Source: Streptosporangiaceae bacterium (GTDB taxonomy: Bacteria; Actinomycetota; Actinomycetes; Streptosporangiales; Streptosporangiaceae). Taken from it: a stretch of DNA of 15,381 nt. Both the position numbers and the translations under genes were made by a program. The stretch spans positions 1-15,381 of the forward strand of contig JASHSZ010000215.1 in assembly GCA_030040815.1 (NCBI GenBank), read 5' to 3'. The notes under the pieces are model-generated. The model saw only the letters and a list, made by a program, of their open reading frames with translations, had not been told where the DNA came from and did no database searches. Shown here one piece after another: positions 6,845 to 12,614 of this stretch; positions within the stretch are counted from its first letter, which is position 1, and every line of letters begins with the position of its first letter.

Positions 6845-8208
6845 ACGCGATCGAGGACCGCCTCCGCGCTGCCGCTCGGGCGGCTGCCGACACGGTGCTC
6901 CCCGGAAGCGCGCCGCCGCTGCGCCTGCCTGCCCGGCCCGGCCGTTTCAGCCTGCCCGGACCGCTGCGCCCGGTGGCGGGGCGGATGGTCATCGCGCCGG
7001 TCGCGGCCGCCGCGGCGGTCGCTGCGGTGGTGACGGTGTCCCTGCTTGTCACCGGCAGCGCGCCCCGTTCTGGTCCAGGGCGCGCGCTGGGCGGGTCGGT
7101 CACATCCTGCACCACCGCCGGCGCTAGCCCCACCACCACGCCGTCGGCACCGGGCCCGTCAGCCCTTCCCGCGCTGGCCACGGTCCCGCCGTACTACGTC
7201 GTCCTCTCCCGGCTGGGGGGAAGTCTCCACAACGCGGCAGTGGTCCGGGACACCGCCACCGGCGCAGTGCTCGGCACCCTCGAACCGCCGTCGCCGTACG
7301 GGATGTTCACCGCGGTGACCGCGGCCGCCGACGACCGCACGTTCGTCCTCGCCGCCACGCCCGCACCCAGTAACCAGAACCTCGCGCAGGACGCTGGGCG
7401 GTATTCGACAGGGTTCTTCCTGCTGTGCCTCAACGCCGCCGGCCAGCCAGCCACGGGGCTGACGGCGCTGCCCATCACGGCGGGGCGCTACGGCACAGAT
7501 GTGATGGGCATAGCGCTCTCCCCGAACGCCGGCAAGCTCGCCGTCATCGTCAGCACAGGCAAGGGGGACGAGCCCGGGAACTCCGACATCGTGATCTTCA
7601 CGCTCGCGACAGGATCGGCGGCGGAATGGCAATGGCCGACGAGCGGCTGGATCGGCAACTGGAAGCCCGAAGGCTCCCCGCTGTCGTGGACCGCGAACGG
7701 GCAGACGCTAGCGTTCCAGGCATGGCAGGAGCACGAGACGCCGCCGACGCCGACCGATGCTCCGCGCCTGCATCAGAAGGTTCGCGTCCGCCTGACCACC
7801 GAGGTCCGGCTGCTCGACACTGCCGCGCCTGGCGGCAGCCTGACCTCGAGCACACTGGCGGTCGAATGGACCGCTCGGGGCAGGCTTCTTGTCGGTACTA
7901 ACACGATCATCACCCCGGATGGAACCAAGATCGTCTGCGTGACCGCGCCGCAAAACTCGCCTGACGGCGTGGTCACGGAGTACTTGCTGAGCACCGGCAA
8001 GATCGCCGGGTTCCCCGGCGTGCAGCTGACTCCGAGCAGTGCGCGAAGCACGCCGAGCGTGATCACGCCGGTGCAGGACGTGCTGTGGTCAAGCACGACC
8101 GGCAGCACGCTGATCGTCGCGACCAGCACGGGCGCGGGCGTTCTGACCGCAGGTCAGCTCACGCCCATCCCTGGGTACCCGCCGCTCGCAGAGAACGCTG
8201 CCTGGTAG
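6841..8208 (+). CDS. Single-pass membrane protein, possible sigma-factor partner with extracytoplasmic sensor domain
   Basis: 455-residue protein of unknown function. A cytoplasmic stretch of about 48 residues (MNAIEDRLRAAARAAADTV) is followed by one transmembrane segment at about 49-71, rich in Ala and Val, a Ser/Thr/Pro linker at about 90-115 and a large outer domain. That domain has repeated strand-like segments such as YVVLSRLGG, TDVMGIALSPNAGKLAVI and PLSWTANGQTLAFQAW, which suggest a WD40/beta-propeller-like fold. Its ATG overlaps the sigma gene stop, the usual arrangement for an anti-sigma factor. However, the cytoplasmic part has no His-x3-Cys-x2-Cys zinc motif, so an anti-sigma role is inferred from position only. 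It could equally be a target or sensor of the sigma factor. Confidence 0.7.
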   Translation: MNAIEDRLRAAARAAADTVLPGSAPPLRLPARPGRFSLPGPLRPVAGRMVIAPVAAAAAVAAVVTVSLLVTGSAPRSGPGRALGGSVTSCTTAGASPTTTPSAPGPSALPALATVPPYYVVLSRLGGSLHNAAVVRDTATGAVLGTLEPPSPYGMFTAVTAAADDRTFVLAATPAPSNQNLAQDAGRYSTGFFLLCLNAAGQPATGLTALPITAGRYGTDVMGIALSPNAGKLAVIVSTGKGDEPGNSDIVIFTLATGSAAEWQWPTSGWIGNWKPEGSPLSWTANGQTLAFQAWQEHETPPTPTDAPRLHQKVRVRLTTEVRLLDTAAPGGSLTSSTLAVEWTARGRLLVGTNTIITPDGTKIVCVTAPQNSPDGVVTEYLLSTGKIAGFPGVQLTPSSARSTPSVITPVQDVLWSSTTGSTLIVATSTGAGVLTAGQLTPIPGYPPLAENAAW

Positions 8209-8283
8209 CACCCGCGCTCGCGCGCTAGTGCCGCGAATGACACAGATCCGCGCCGCCCCCGACTGGTAAAGTGCGGGACCCTG

Positions 8284-8324
8284 GCTCGCTGGCGGCTCGC
8301 CGCCTATGCCGTAGCTCGCTGGCG
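8284..8324. repeat. Two 11-bp direct repeats spaced 30 bp
   Basis: GCTCGCTGGCG occurs at 8284-8294 and 8314-8324, exactly 30 bp apart (about three helical turns). The second copy extends into the inverted repeat GCTCGC-TG-GCGAGC (8314-8327). The first is followed by GGCGGCTCGCC. They lie upstream of the lipoprotein gene at 8450 and just downstream of a possible -10 element TAAAGT (8267-8272). A regulator-binding role is possible but unproven. Confidence 0.5.
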
Positions 8325-8449
8325 AGCAGCGTTAGCGGACACGCAGCTTGCGCCCAGCTTCCCCTCATCGGCGCCAGCCACCATATGCCGGGTGAGATCC
8401 AGGCGCTCGGCGAGTTCCGGGCGATCGACCTAGTCCGGGGAGCGCAACG

Positions 8450-9004
8450 GTGCGCGGGAAGATCCGGCCCGACCGGGCCACACCAGTCGCGCGGCTCGCC
8501 GGTGTTGCGGCAATCCTCGCGCTGGTGGCCCTGATCCTCGCAGCCTGCGGCGGCAGTGGCGCAAGTACTGCCTCGTCGAGTACGTCACCAGCTGGGATCA
8601 GCGCCTACCTCAACTGCCTTCGTCAGCACGGCGTGAACGTGCCCACAGCACCGCCGACCGCCGCGCCTGGCTCTGGCGGGTTCGGCGGCGGGTTCGGCGG
8701 CGCCGGCTTTGGCAGCGGCAACAGCACATTCCAGCAGGCAGCCCAGGCTTGCGCGTCGCTGCGGCCGTCCGGCGGGTTCGGTCACGGGTTTGGGGGCGGA
8801 TTCGCTAGCGCGCTGCAGGCATTCCGCAGCTGCATGTCATCGCACGGCGAGCCCATCCCCACTACCCAGCCAACCTCGCCGCCCGCTGCCGGGTCGGCAC
8901 CAATCGACCGGGTGCTGAATGGGCTGAATCCCAGCAACCCGAGCGTGGCAGCCGCGCTGAAGGCGTGCGAGTCCGAGCTGCCATCCTTCTTCCAAAGCTC
9001 CTGA
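8450..9004 (+). CDS. Secreted lipoprotein with duplicated Cys-x3-His-Gly module
   Basis: 184-residue lipoprotein of unknown function. The N terminus has Arg/Lys residues, a hydrophobic segment (about 16-31) and the lipobox LAAC with lipid-anchored Cys33. The mature part has four cysteines in two similar units: CLRQHGVNVPT with Cys56 then Cys101, and CMSSHGEPIPT with Cys128 then Cys173. Between them are Gly/Phe-rich stretches (FGGGFGGAGFGSG, HGFGGGF). Actinobacterial secreted proteins with C-x3-HG-(x)n-P motifs are common but uncharacterised; a fold held by two disulfides is likely. The GTG start is supported by GGGGAG seven bases upstream (8437-8442). It stands as a single gene with repeats in its upstream region and a hairpin after it. 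Confidence 0.8.
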   Translation: MRGKIRPDRATPVARLAGVAAILALVALILAACGGSGASTASSSTSPAGISAYLNCLRQHGVNVPTAPPTAAPGSGGFGGGFGGAGFGSGNSTFQQAAQACASLRPSGGFGHGFGGGFASALQAFRSCMSSHGEPIPTTQPTSPPAAGSAPIDRVLNGLNPSNPSVAAALKACESELPSFFQSS

Positions 9005-9069
9005 TTCCTGCCGGCGTCCCCAGTGCCGTGAGTGCCGCTGAGCAGGGCTGCCAGTTTGCCTAACCGTCG

Positions 9070-9092
9070 CCTGCCAGTGAGCCTGCGGCAGG
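9070..9092 (+). terminator. Putative hairpin after the lipoprotein gene
   Basis: CCTGCC (9070-9075) and GGCAGG (9087-9092) form a 6-bp stem with an 11-nt loop, 65 nt after the lipoprotein stop. No T-tract follows. Assigned from position only. Confidence 0.3.
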
Positions 9093-9114
9093 GCTCAGTT
9101 GGAGACTCGCCCGG

Positions 9115-9120
9115 TACCGT
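9115..9120 (+). promoter_or_regulatory. -10-like TACCGT of a likely leaderless phosphoesterase promoter
   Basis: TACCGT is followed by 6 nt and the ATG at 9127, and no Shine-Dalgarno sequence is present. The arrangement GGTACNGT plus 6-7 nt plus ATG is shared with the genes at 2446 and 10439. Confidence 0.45.
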
Positions 9121-9126
9121 GCGGTC

Positions 9127-9966
9127 ATGACCACGAAGCACGTGATCTTCGTGTCGGATTCTCATTTCTCGCCGGACGCCCCCGAGGCGCAGCAGAACTG
9201 GGCTGCCGTCGTTCGCTATATCACTGCGGTGGCTCCTGACCTGGTGATTCACCTGGGCGATCTGAGCCTCGACGGCGCCCGCAACCCTCCCGACCTTGAC
9301 TACGCCCGCGGGCAACTGGCGATGCTGACCGCCCCCTGGATCGCTGTGCCCGGCAACCACGACATCGGCGACAACCCGCTGGCAGGCAGGCCAGCAGACC
9401 TGGCGGTGACAGCGGCGCGGCGGCAGCGCTGGCTCGATGTCGTCAGCGCGGACTACTGGTCACTGGGGATCGCCGACTGGACGCTGCTCGCGCTGAACTC
9501 GCAACTCGCCGGATCAGGGCTCGCTGGCGAGGCCAGTCAGTGGGCCTGGCTGGAGGGCCAGCTGCGCACAGCCGACGCCCGCCAGCGGATCGCGCTGCTC
9601 GCGCATAAGCCCCTCACGGCGCCCGCGGGCGAGCTTGCCGCTGCGCCGCCCTACCGGTTCTGGCCGGCGGCCTCGCGGGACCGTCTCATGCACCTGTTCG
9701 CCGGCCGGCCACCCGCCCTGTTCATCAGCGGTCACGTGCACCAGTCGCGCGAGCTGCACCTCGACGGGACCGTTCATGTCTGGGCGCCCACGACGTGGGC
9801 TGTCCTGCCTGACCACGCGCAGCCGGTGCTGGGCGCTAAGCGGTCAGGTGTGCTGTCGCTGGCGTTCGGAACCGGAATTGCGCCGCAGCCGACGTTCTGC
9901 GAGCCAGACGGCATCAGGCAGCTGACCCTCACCGCGGACATCAGGGATCCCTATCACGACCGCTGA
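9127..9966 (+). CDS. Calcineurin-like metallophosphoesterase (CpdA-like)
   Basis: 279-residue cytoplasmic metal-dependent phosphoesterase. All motifs of the family are visible: Asp11-x-His13 in SDSHFS, Asp45 in HLGDLSLDG, GNHD (76-79), His160 in LLAHKPL, and GHVHQ with His203 and His205. These residues hold a two-metal centre that hydrolyses phosphomono- or diesters. The short length and motif spacing resemble class III cyclic nucleotide phosphodiesterases such as CpdA, but the substrate cannot be fixed from sequence. The ATG at 9127 directly begins the first beta strand (KHVIFVSDSHF), so the start is secure. It has no ribosome site and a -10-like element 6 nt upstream, suggesting a leaderless message. 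It appears to be monocistronic, followed by a strong hairpin at 9986. Confidence 0.88.
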   Translation: MTTKHVIFVSDSHFSPDAPEAQQNWAAVVRYITAVAPDLVIHLGDLSLDGARNPPDLDYARGQLAMLTAPWIAVPGNHDIGDNPLAGRPADLAVTAARRQRWLDVVSADYWSLGIADWTLLALNSQLAGSGLAGEASQWAWLEGQLRTADARQRIALLAHKPLTAPAGELAAAPPYRFWPAASRDRLMHLFAGRPPALFISGHVHQSRELHLDGTVHVWAPTTWAVLPDHAQPVLGAKRSGVLSLAFGTGIAPQPTFCEPDGIRQLTLTADIRDPYHDR

Positions 9967-9985
9967 GCGCTCAGGTGCGAAGGCC

Positions 9986-10004
9986 GCCTGGCCGGATGCC
10001 AGGC
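9986..10004 (+). terminator. Hairpin after the phosphoesterase gene
   Basis: GCCTGGC (9986-9992) and GCCAGGC (9998-10004) form a perfect 7-bp GC-rich stem with a 5-nt loop, 20 nt after the stop. No T-tract follows. Position and strength suggest a terminator of the actinobacterial type. Confidence 0.55.
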
Positions 10005-10010
10005 CGACCC

Positions 10011-10022
10011 GGTGACGTCACC
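10011..10022. repeat. 12-bp perfect palindrome GGTGACGTCACC
   Basis: Perfect palindrome in the gene-free stretch between the phosphoesterase and VOC genes. Its form suits a dimeric regulator site; no known consensus is assigned with confidence. Confidence 0.45.
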
Positions 10023-10042
10023 AGATCCGGCGTACATGGCTG

Positions 10043-10090
10043 ACCGGCCCGCCCCGCGGCACGTGCGCATCGTGCATCTGACGGGCCGGT
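10043..10090. repeat. 9-bp inverted repeat with nested hairpin
   Basis: ACCGGCCCG (10043-10051) and CGGGCCGGT (10082-10090) are perfect complements. Inside the 30-nt loop GCACG (10059-10063) pairs with CGTGC (10071-10075) around TGCGCAT. The nested form suggests a structured RNA or DNA element; its role is unknown. Confidence 0.45.
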
Positions 10091-10107
10091 GTTCGGGCCC
10101 TGGCCGA

Positions 10108-10121
10108 CGGCCACGTGGCCG
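10108..10121. repeat. 14-bp perfect palindrome centred on CACGTG
   Basis: CGGCCACGTGGCCG is a perfect palindrome. It is the longest uninterrupted palindrome in this gene-free stretch and a candidate regulator-binding site. Confidence 0.45.
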
Positions 10122-10152
10122 CGGCGAACAGGGTGAGCCCCGTGCCCTCTCG

Positions 10153-10188
10153 CCATACTTCGCCACTCCAGAGTGGAGAGGGGTATGG
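10153..10188. repeat. Two-tier inverted repeat
   Basis: CCATAC (10153-10158) pairs with GTATGG (10183-10188) and, inside, CCACTC (10163-10168) pairs with GAGTGG (10171-10176) around a 2-nt loop. Internal unpaired arms are 4 and 6 nt. It lies just before the GNAT remnant. Function unknown. Confidence 0.4.
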
Positions 10189-10221
10189 AGGAGACGAAGC
10201 GCGCAGGTCGAGCGGGATCTC

Positions 10222-10406
10222 GATAGCGCGGCGTGGGTGAGGGGCGTCATCCGGGATGAGGACCAGGTGCGGGTGACCATCAGCCCCGATAACACCCCGT
10301 CCTACCAGCTGGCATCGCAGTACGGCTTTGCTGAGGTCGGCGAGCAGTGGGACGAGGAGACGGCCTGGAGATCAGCTACGAGGTGGACCCGAGCCGGTGC
10401 CGATAG
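10222..10406 (+). pseudogene. Remnant of a GNAT acetyltransferase C terminus, frameshifted
   Basis: Residues reading AAWVRGVIRDED and VRVTISPDNTPSYQLASQYG, then FAEVGEQWDEE, are the typical C-terminal half of GNAT acetyltransferases that resemble the RimJ group. The expected continuation DGLEISYEVDPS is present but in another frame, so one base is missing near 10359. After the shift the frame stops at TAG 10404-10406. Upstream of 10222 the acetyl-CoA binding motif is not found in any single frame and is replaced by inverted repeats. The N-terminal half is therefore absent or decayed. An assembly or sequencing error at the single base cannot be excluded, but the missing front half argues for real decay. 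Confidence 0.65.
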
Positions 10407-10426
10407 GCGGCCTTGCACGTTAGCGG

Positions 10427-10432
10427 TACTGT
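10427..10432 (+). promoter_or_regulatory. -10-like TACTGT of a likely leaderless VOC-gene promoter
   Basis: TACTGT is followed by 6 nt and then ATG 10439, with no Shine-Dalgarno sequence. It is the third GGTACNGT-plus-ATG arrangement in the window. It would drive the VOC and enoyl-CoA hydratase genes together. Confidence 0.45.
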
Positions 10433-10438
10433 TCGGCC

Positions 10439-11182
10439 ATGCTCGCCGGGCCACGCCTTCGTCAGGTCGCGCTCGCTGCCGCCGATTGCGACGCGACTGC
10501 CAGCCGGCTCAAAGAAACATTCGGCTGGCCGGAGCCGTTCCACGACCCAGGCGTCGGCCGCTTCGGGCTCACCAATGCCGTCTTCGCCGCTGGCGACACG
10601 TTCGTCGAGGTGGTGGCCCCGGTTGAACCCGGTACTACCGCTGGCCGCTACCTCGAGCGCCGCGGCGGCGACAGCGGCTACATGGCTATCTTCCAGCTGC
10701 CCGATCTGGACGCGGCGCGCCGACGGGTAGCGGACGCCGGCATCCGGGTGGTCTGGACGTCCGACCTTGCCGACATCGCCGGTACTCACCTTCATCCGAA
10801 AGACGTCCCCGGCGCGATCGTGTCGCTGGACTGGGCTTACCCACCGGAGTCATGGCGCTGGGCCGGGCCCGAGTGGACCGGGCGAGCTCCACAGCATCCT
10901 GCTGGCGGCATATCCGGCCTGACGATCGAGGTCACCGAGCCGGCCAGCGCGGCCGAGCGCTGGGCGCACGTGCTCGGGCTGACGGTCATCGACGAGGGCG
11001 ATACGGCAACGATCGCGCTGGCGCACGCCGGCCAGGACCTGCGCTTCGTGCGGGCCGGCCCGGTCGGCGGCGAAGGCATTACCGAGATCAGGCTCACCAC
11101 CGAGCGCCCGGTGCCGGAAGTTCACATTGCCGGCGTCCGGTTCGTTACGACCACAGGAGCAACTGGAGGAGAACGGGCGTGA
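10439..11182 (+). CDS. VOC (glyoxalase-like) superfamily protein, two modules
   Basis: 247-residue protein with two consecutive VOC beta-alpha-beta3 modules. The first covers about residues 5-132 (RLRQVALAAADCDATASRL, TFVEVVAP, THLHPKDVPGAIVSLDW). The second covers about 157-236 (SGLTIEVTEPASAAERWAHVLGL, LRFVRAG). VOC enzymes bind a metal and catalyse isomerisation, epimerisation or ring cleavage. Here the usual first-strand His ligand position is Gln (RQVAL) and the His before the third-strand position is Tyr/Met (GDSGYMAIF), so a standard metal site is not complete; the HLHP motif may supply ligands. The stop overlaps the next gene by 4 nt (GTGA), so it probably works with the enoyl-CoA hydratase on an acyl-CoA. 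The substrate is unknown. The start follows the -10-like element by 6 nt. Confidence 0.75.
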   Translation: MLAGPRLRQVALAAADCDATASRLKETFGWPEPFHDPGVGRFGLTNAVFAAGDTFVEVVAPVEPGTTAGRYLERRGGDSGYMAIFQLPDLDAARRRVADAGIRVVWTSDLADIAGTHLHPKDVPGAIVSLDWAYPPESWRWAGPEWTGRAPQHPAGGISGLTIEVTEPASAAERWAHVLGLTVIDEGDTATIALAHAGQDLRFVRAGPVGGEGITEIRLTTERPVPEVHIAGVRFVTTTGATGGERA

Positions 11183-11997
11183 CGCGCCTCGACACGGGAA
11201 CGGACGACCTGCTGGCTGACGTCGACGACGGTGTCGCGGTCCTGACAATGAACCGCCCGGACCGGCGGAACGCGATGTCCGAGGCCATGATGACCGCCAT
11301 GGAGCGGGTGCTCAGCGACGTCGAGGCCGATGACACTGTCGGCTGCGTGGTGCTCACCGGGGCAGGCGGCGCGTTTTGTGCCGGCGGCGACGTGAAGGCC
11401 ATGGCGGAGCGGCCGGACGGAGAGCGGGGACAGACCCTCGATGCCGTCATTCACCGCCAGCGGCTCCGTCAGCGCGCAACCAGCGGCCGGCTGTGGCAGA
11501 TGCCAAAGCCCACCATCGCCGCGATCGGCGGGCCCGCCGCGGGCGCGGGGTTGTCGCTAGCGCTGGCCTGCGATCTGCGGTACGCCGTCGAGGGCGCAGT
11601 GCTCACGACTGCGTTCGCCCGGGTTGCCTTCTCGGGTGACTATGGCGGGACCTGGTTCCTCACTCGCCTGGTAGGCAGCGCCAAGGCTAAGGAGCTGTAC
11701 TACTTCTCCGACCGGCTGTCTGCGGCGGACGCAGAGCGGCTCGGGATCGTCAACGCGGTGTTCCGGGCGGCGGACTTTGACGCTCAGGTACGTCAGCGGG
11801 CCCTGCGCCTCGCTAAAGGGCCGCGGCTCGCGTACCGCTACATGAAGGAGAACCTCAACCGCGCGGTGACCGGCGAGCTCAGCGAGTGCATGGACATCGA
11901 GGCGACTCACCACATCCACACCGGACTGACGCAGGATCATCGCGATGCGGCGAAAGCGTTCGTGGAGCGGCGCGAGCCACGCTTCACCGGCCGCTGA
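11179..11997 (+). CDS. Enoyl-CoA hydratase/isomerase family protein, PaaG-like active site
   Basis: Crotonase-fold protein of 272 residues. Visible parts are VLTMNRPDRRNAMS (CoA pocket), the first oxyanion loop AFCAGGDVKAM (66-75), the second oxyanion region GGPAAGAGLSLALACD (117-132), and a C-terminal helix region ending REPRFTGR. The two hydratase glutamates (E144 and E164 in rat crotonase) align with Ser126 and about Phe146. Instead Asp154 in FSGDYGGTWF aligns with the single catalytic aspartate of PaaG-type isomerases. A double-bond isomerase or a related ring-modifying reaction is thus more likely than simple hydration. The GTG start overlaps the VOC stop and has a strong GGAGGAG seven bases upstream. 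It does not resemble EchA20 of the HIP pathway. It is convergent with the lipoprotein gene at 12032. Confidence 0.85.
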   Translation: MTRLDTGTDDLLADVDDGVAVLTMNRPDRRNAMSEAMMTAMERVLSDVEADDTVGCVVLTGAGGAFCAGGDVKAMAERPDGERGQTLDAVIHRQRLRQRATSGRLWQMPKPTIAAIGGPAAGAGLSLALACDLRYAVEGAVLTTAFARVAFSGDYGGTWFLTRLVGSAKAKELYYFSDRLSAADAERLGIVNAVFRAADFDAQVRQRALRLAKGPRLAYRYMKENLNRAVTGELSECMDIEATHHIHTGLTQDHRDAAKAFVERREPRFTGR

Positions 11998-12003
11998 CTG
12001 CTG

Positions 12004-12028
12004 GCCGACGCCTCTCGCGGCGGTCGGC
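12004..12028. terminator. Shared hairpin between convergent genes
   Basis: GCCGAC-GCC (12004-12012) pairs with GGC-g-GTCGGC (12019-12028), 9 bp with one bulged G and a 6-nt loop. It fills the 34-nt gap between the convergent enoyl-CoA hydratase and lipoprotein genes, so it could stop both. Confidence 0.5.
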
Positions 12029-12031
12029 GCA

Positions 12032-12607
12032 TCACCCGGCAAGGACGTCCGTGCTCGTGGGTTCGACGGGCGCCACGTCGACAGCGTGGCCAGGGTCACC
12101 AGCTCCGCAGTAGCCCAGAACCGGGTAAGTGGGCAGCTGGAGAACGAGCGATTTATGGTCGCCGGGAGGAGTTACCTCGGCACGGACGGCAACGCGCGAG
12201 GCGAAGGCAATGCAGGTGTTCTTGTTGATGGCCGAATAGGCAACGCCACCTGGCGGCAGAGGCACCCTACTTGGCCTTCTGGTGGTGAGCATCTGGTCCC
12301 CGCGCTGACGGTAGCTGAAGGCGAGCTTTGCTCCCGTCTTGTCAGCCAGGGCGACGCGCGGATAGCCGCGCAGGGTGCACTCGGTTGCCGAGACATTGCT
12401 GAACACCAGCAGCAGAGTGTTCTGCTGGGCTGCCTCGGAAACTCTCGGACCCGCCGTCAGCCGCAGTTGCGAGGGCTTGCAGACAGCTCCGTTGTGGTCC
12501 GGCGTCCGCGACGAGCTCGGGGCCGAGGCGGATGCGCCGCACCCGACTGCGAGGGCGGCGGCGCTCGCCACCAGGGCGGCGGTCCGGAGGTAACTCATGT
12601 TCCTCAT
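12032..12607 (-). CDS. DUF4232-like secreted lipoprotein
   Basis: 191-residue lipoprotein. The signal segment ALVASAAALAVGC ends in a lipobox with Cys23, followed by a Ser/Ala/Pro linker. The mature domain (about 45-185) has the pattern of DUF4232 proteins: CKPSQLRLTAGP, NTLLLVFSNVSATECTLRGYP, a basic loop with GDQML, PGGVAYSAINKNTC and a final LGYCGAGDPGH. Its four cysteines probably make two disulfides. The function of this family is not known. The frame is open to 12688, but starting at ATG 12607 places the signal peptide at the N terminus and has AGAGG four bases upstream; the ATG at 12598 is an alternative. The start lies 7 nt after the SARP stop, so the two genes are very likely one transcript. 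Confidence 0.8.
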   Translation of the reverse strand: MRNMSYLRTAALVASAAALAVGCGASASAPSSSRTPDHNGAVCKPSQLRLTAGPRVSEAAQQNTLLLVFSNVSATECTLRGYPRVALADKTGAKLAFSYRQRGDQMLTTRRPSRVPLPPGGVAYSAINKNTCIAFASRVAVRAEVTPPGDHKSLVLQLPTYPVLGYCGAGDPGHAVDVAPVEPTSTDVLAG

Positions 12608-12614
12608 GACGCCT

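Noticed and set aside
10012..10626. 204-codon frame read as one protein
   Set aside because: Its first part covers the inverted-repeat cluster and its last part overlaps the VOC gene; only the middle resembles a GNAT C terminus, which is better treated as a pseudogene.
11179..11997. Assignment of the crotonase as EchA20 of the HIP pathway
   Set aside because: The sequence around the oxyanion and active-site regions does not resemble EchA20, and no KstR2 operator precedes its operon.
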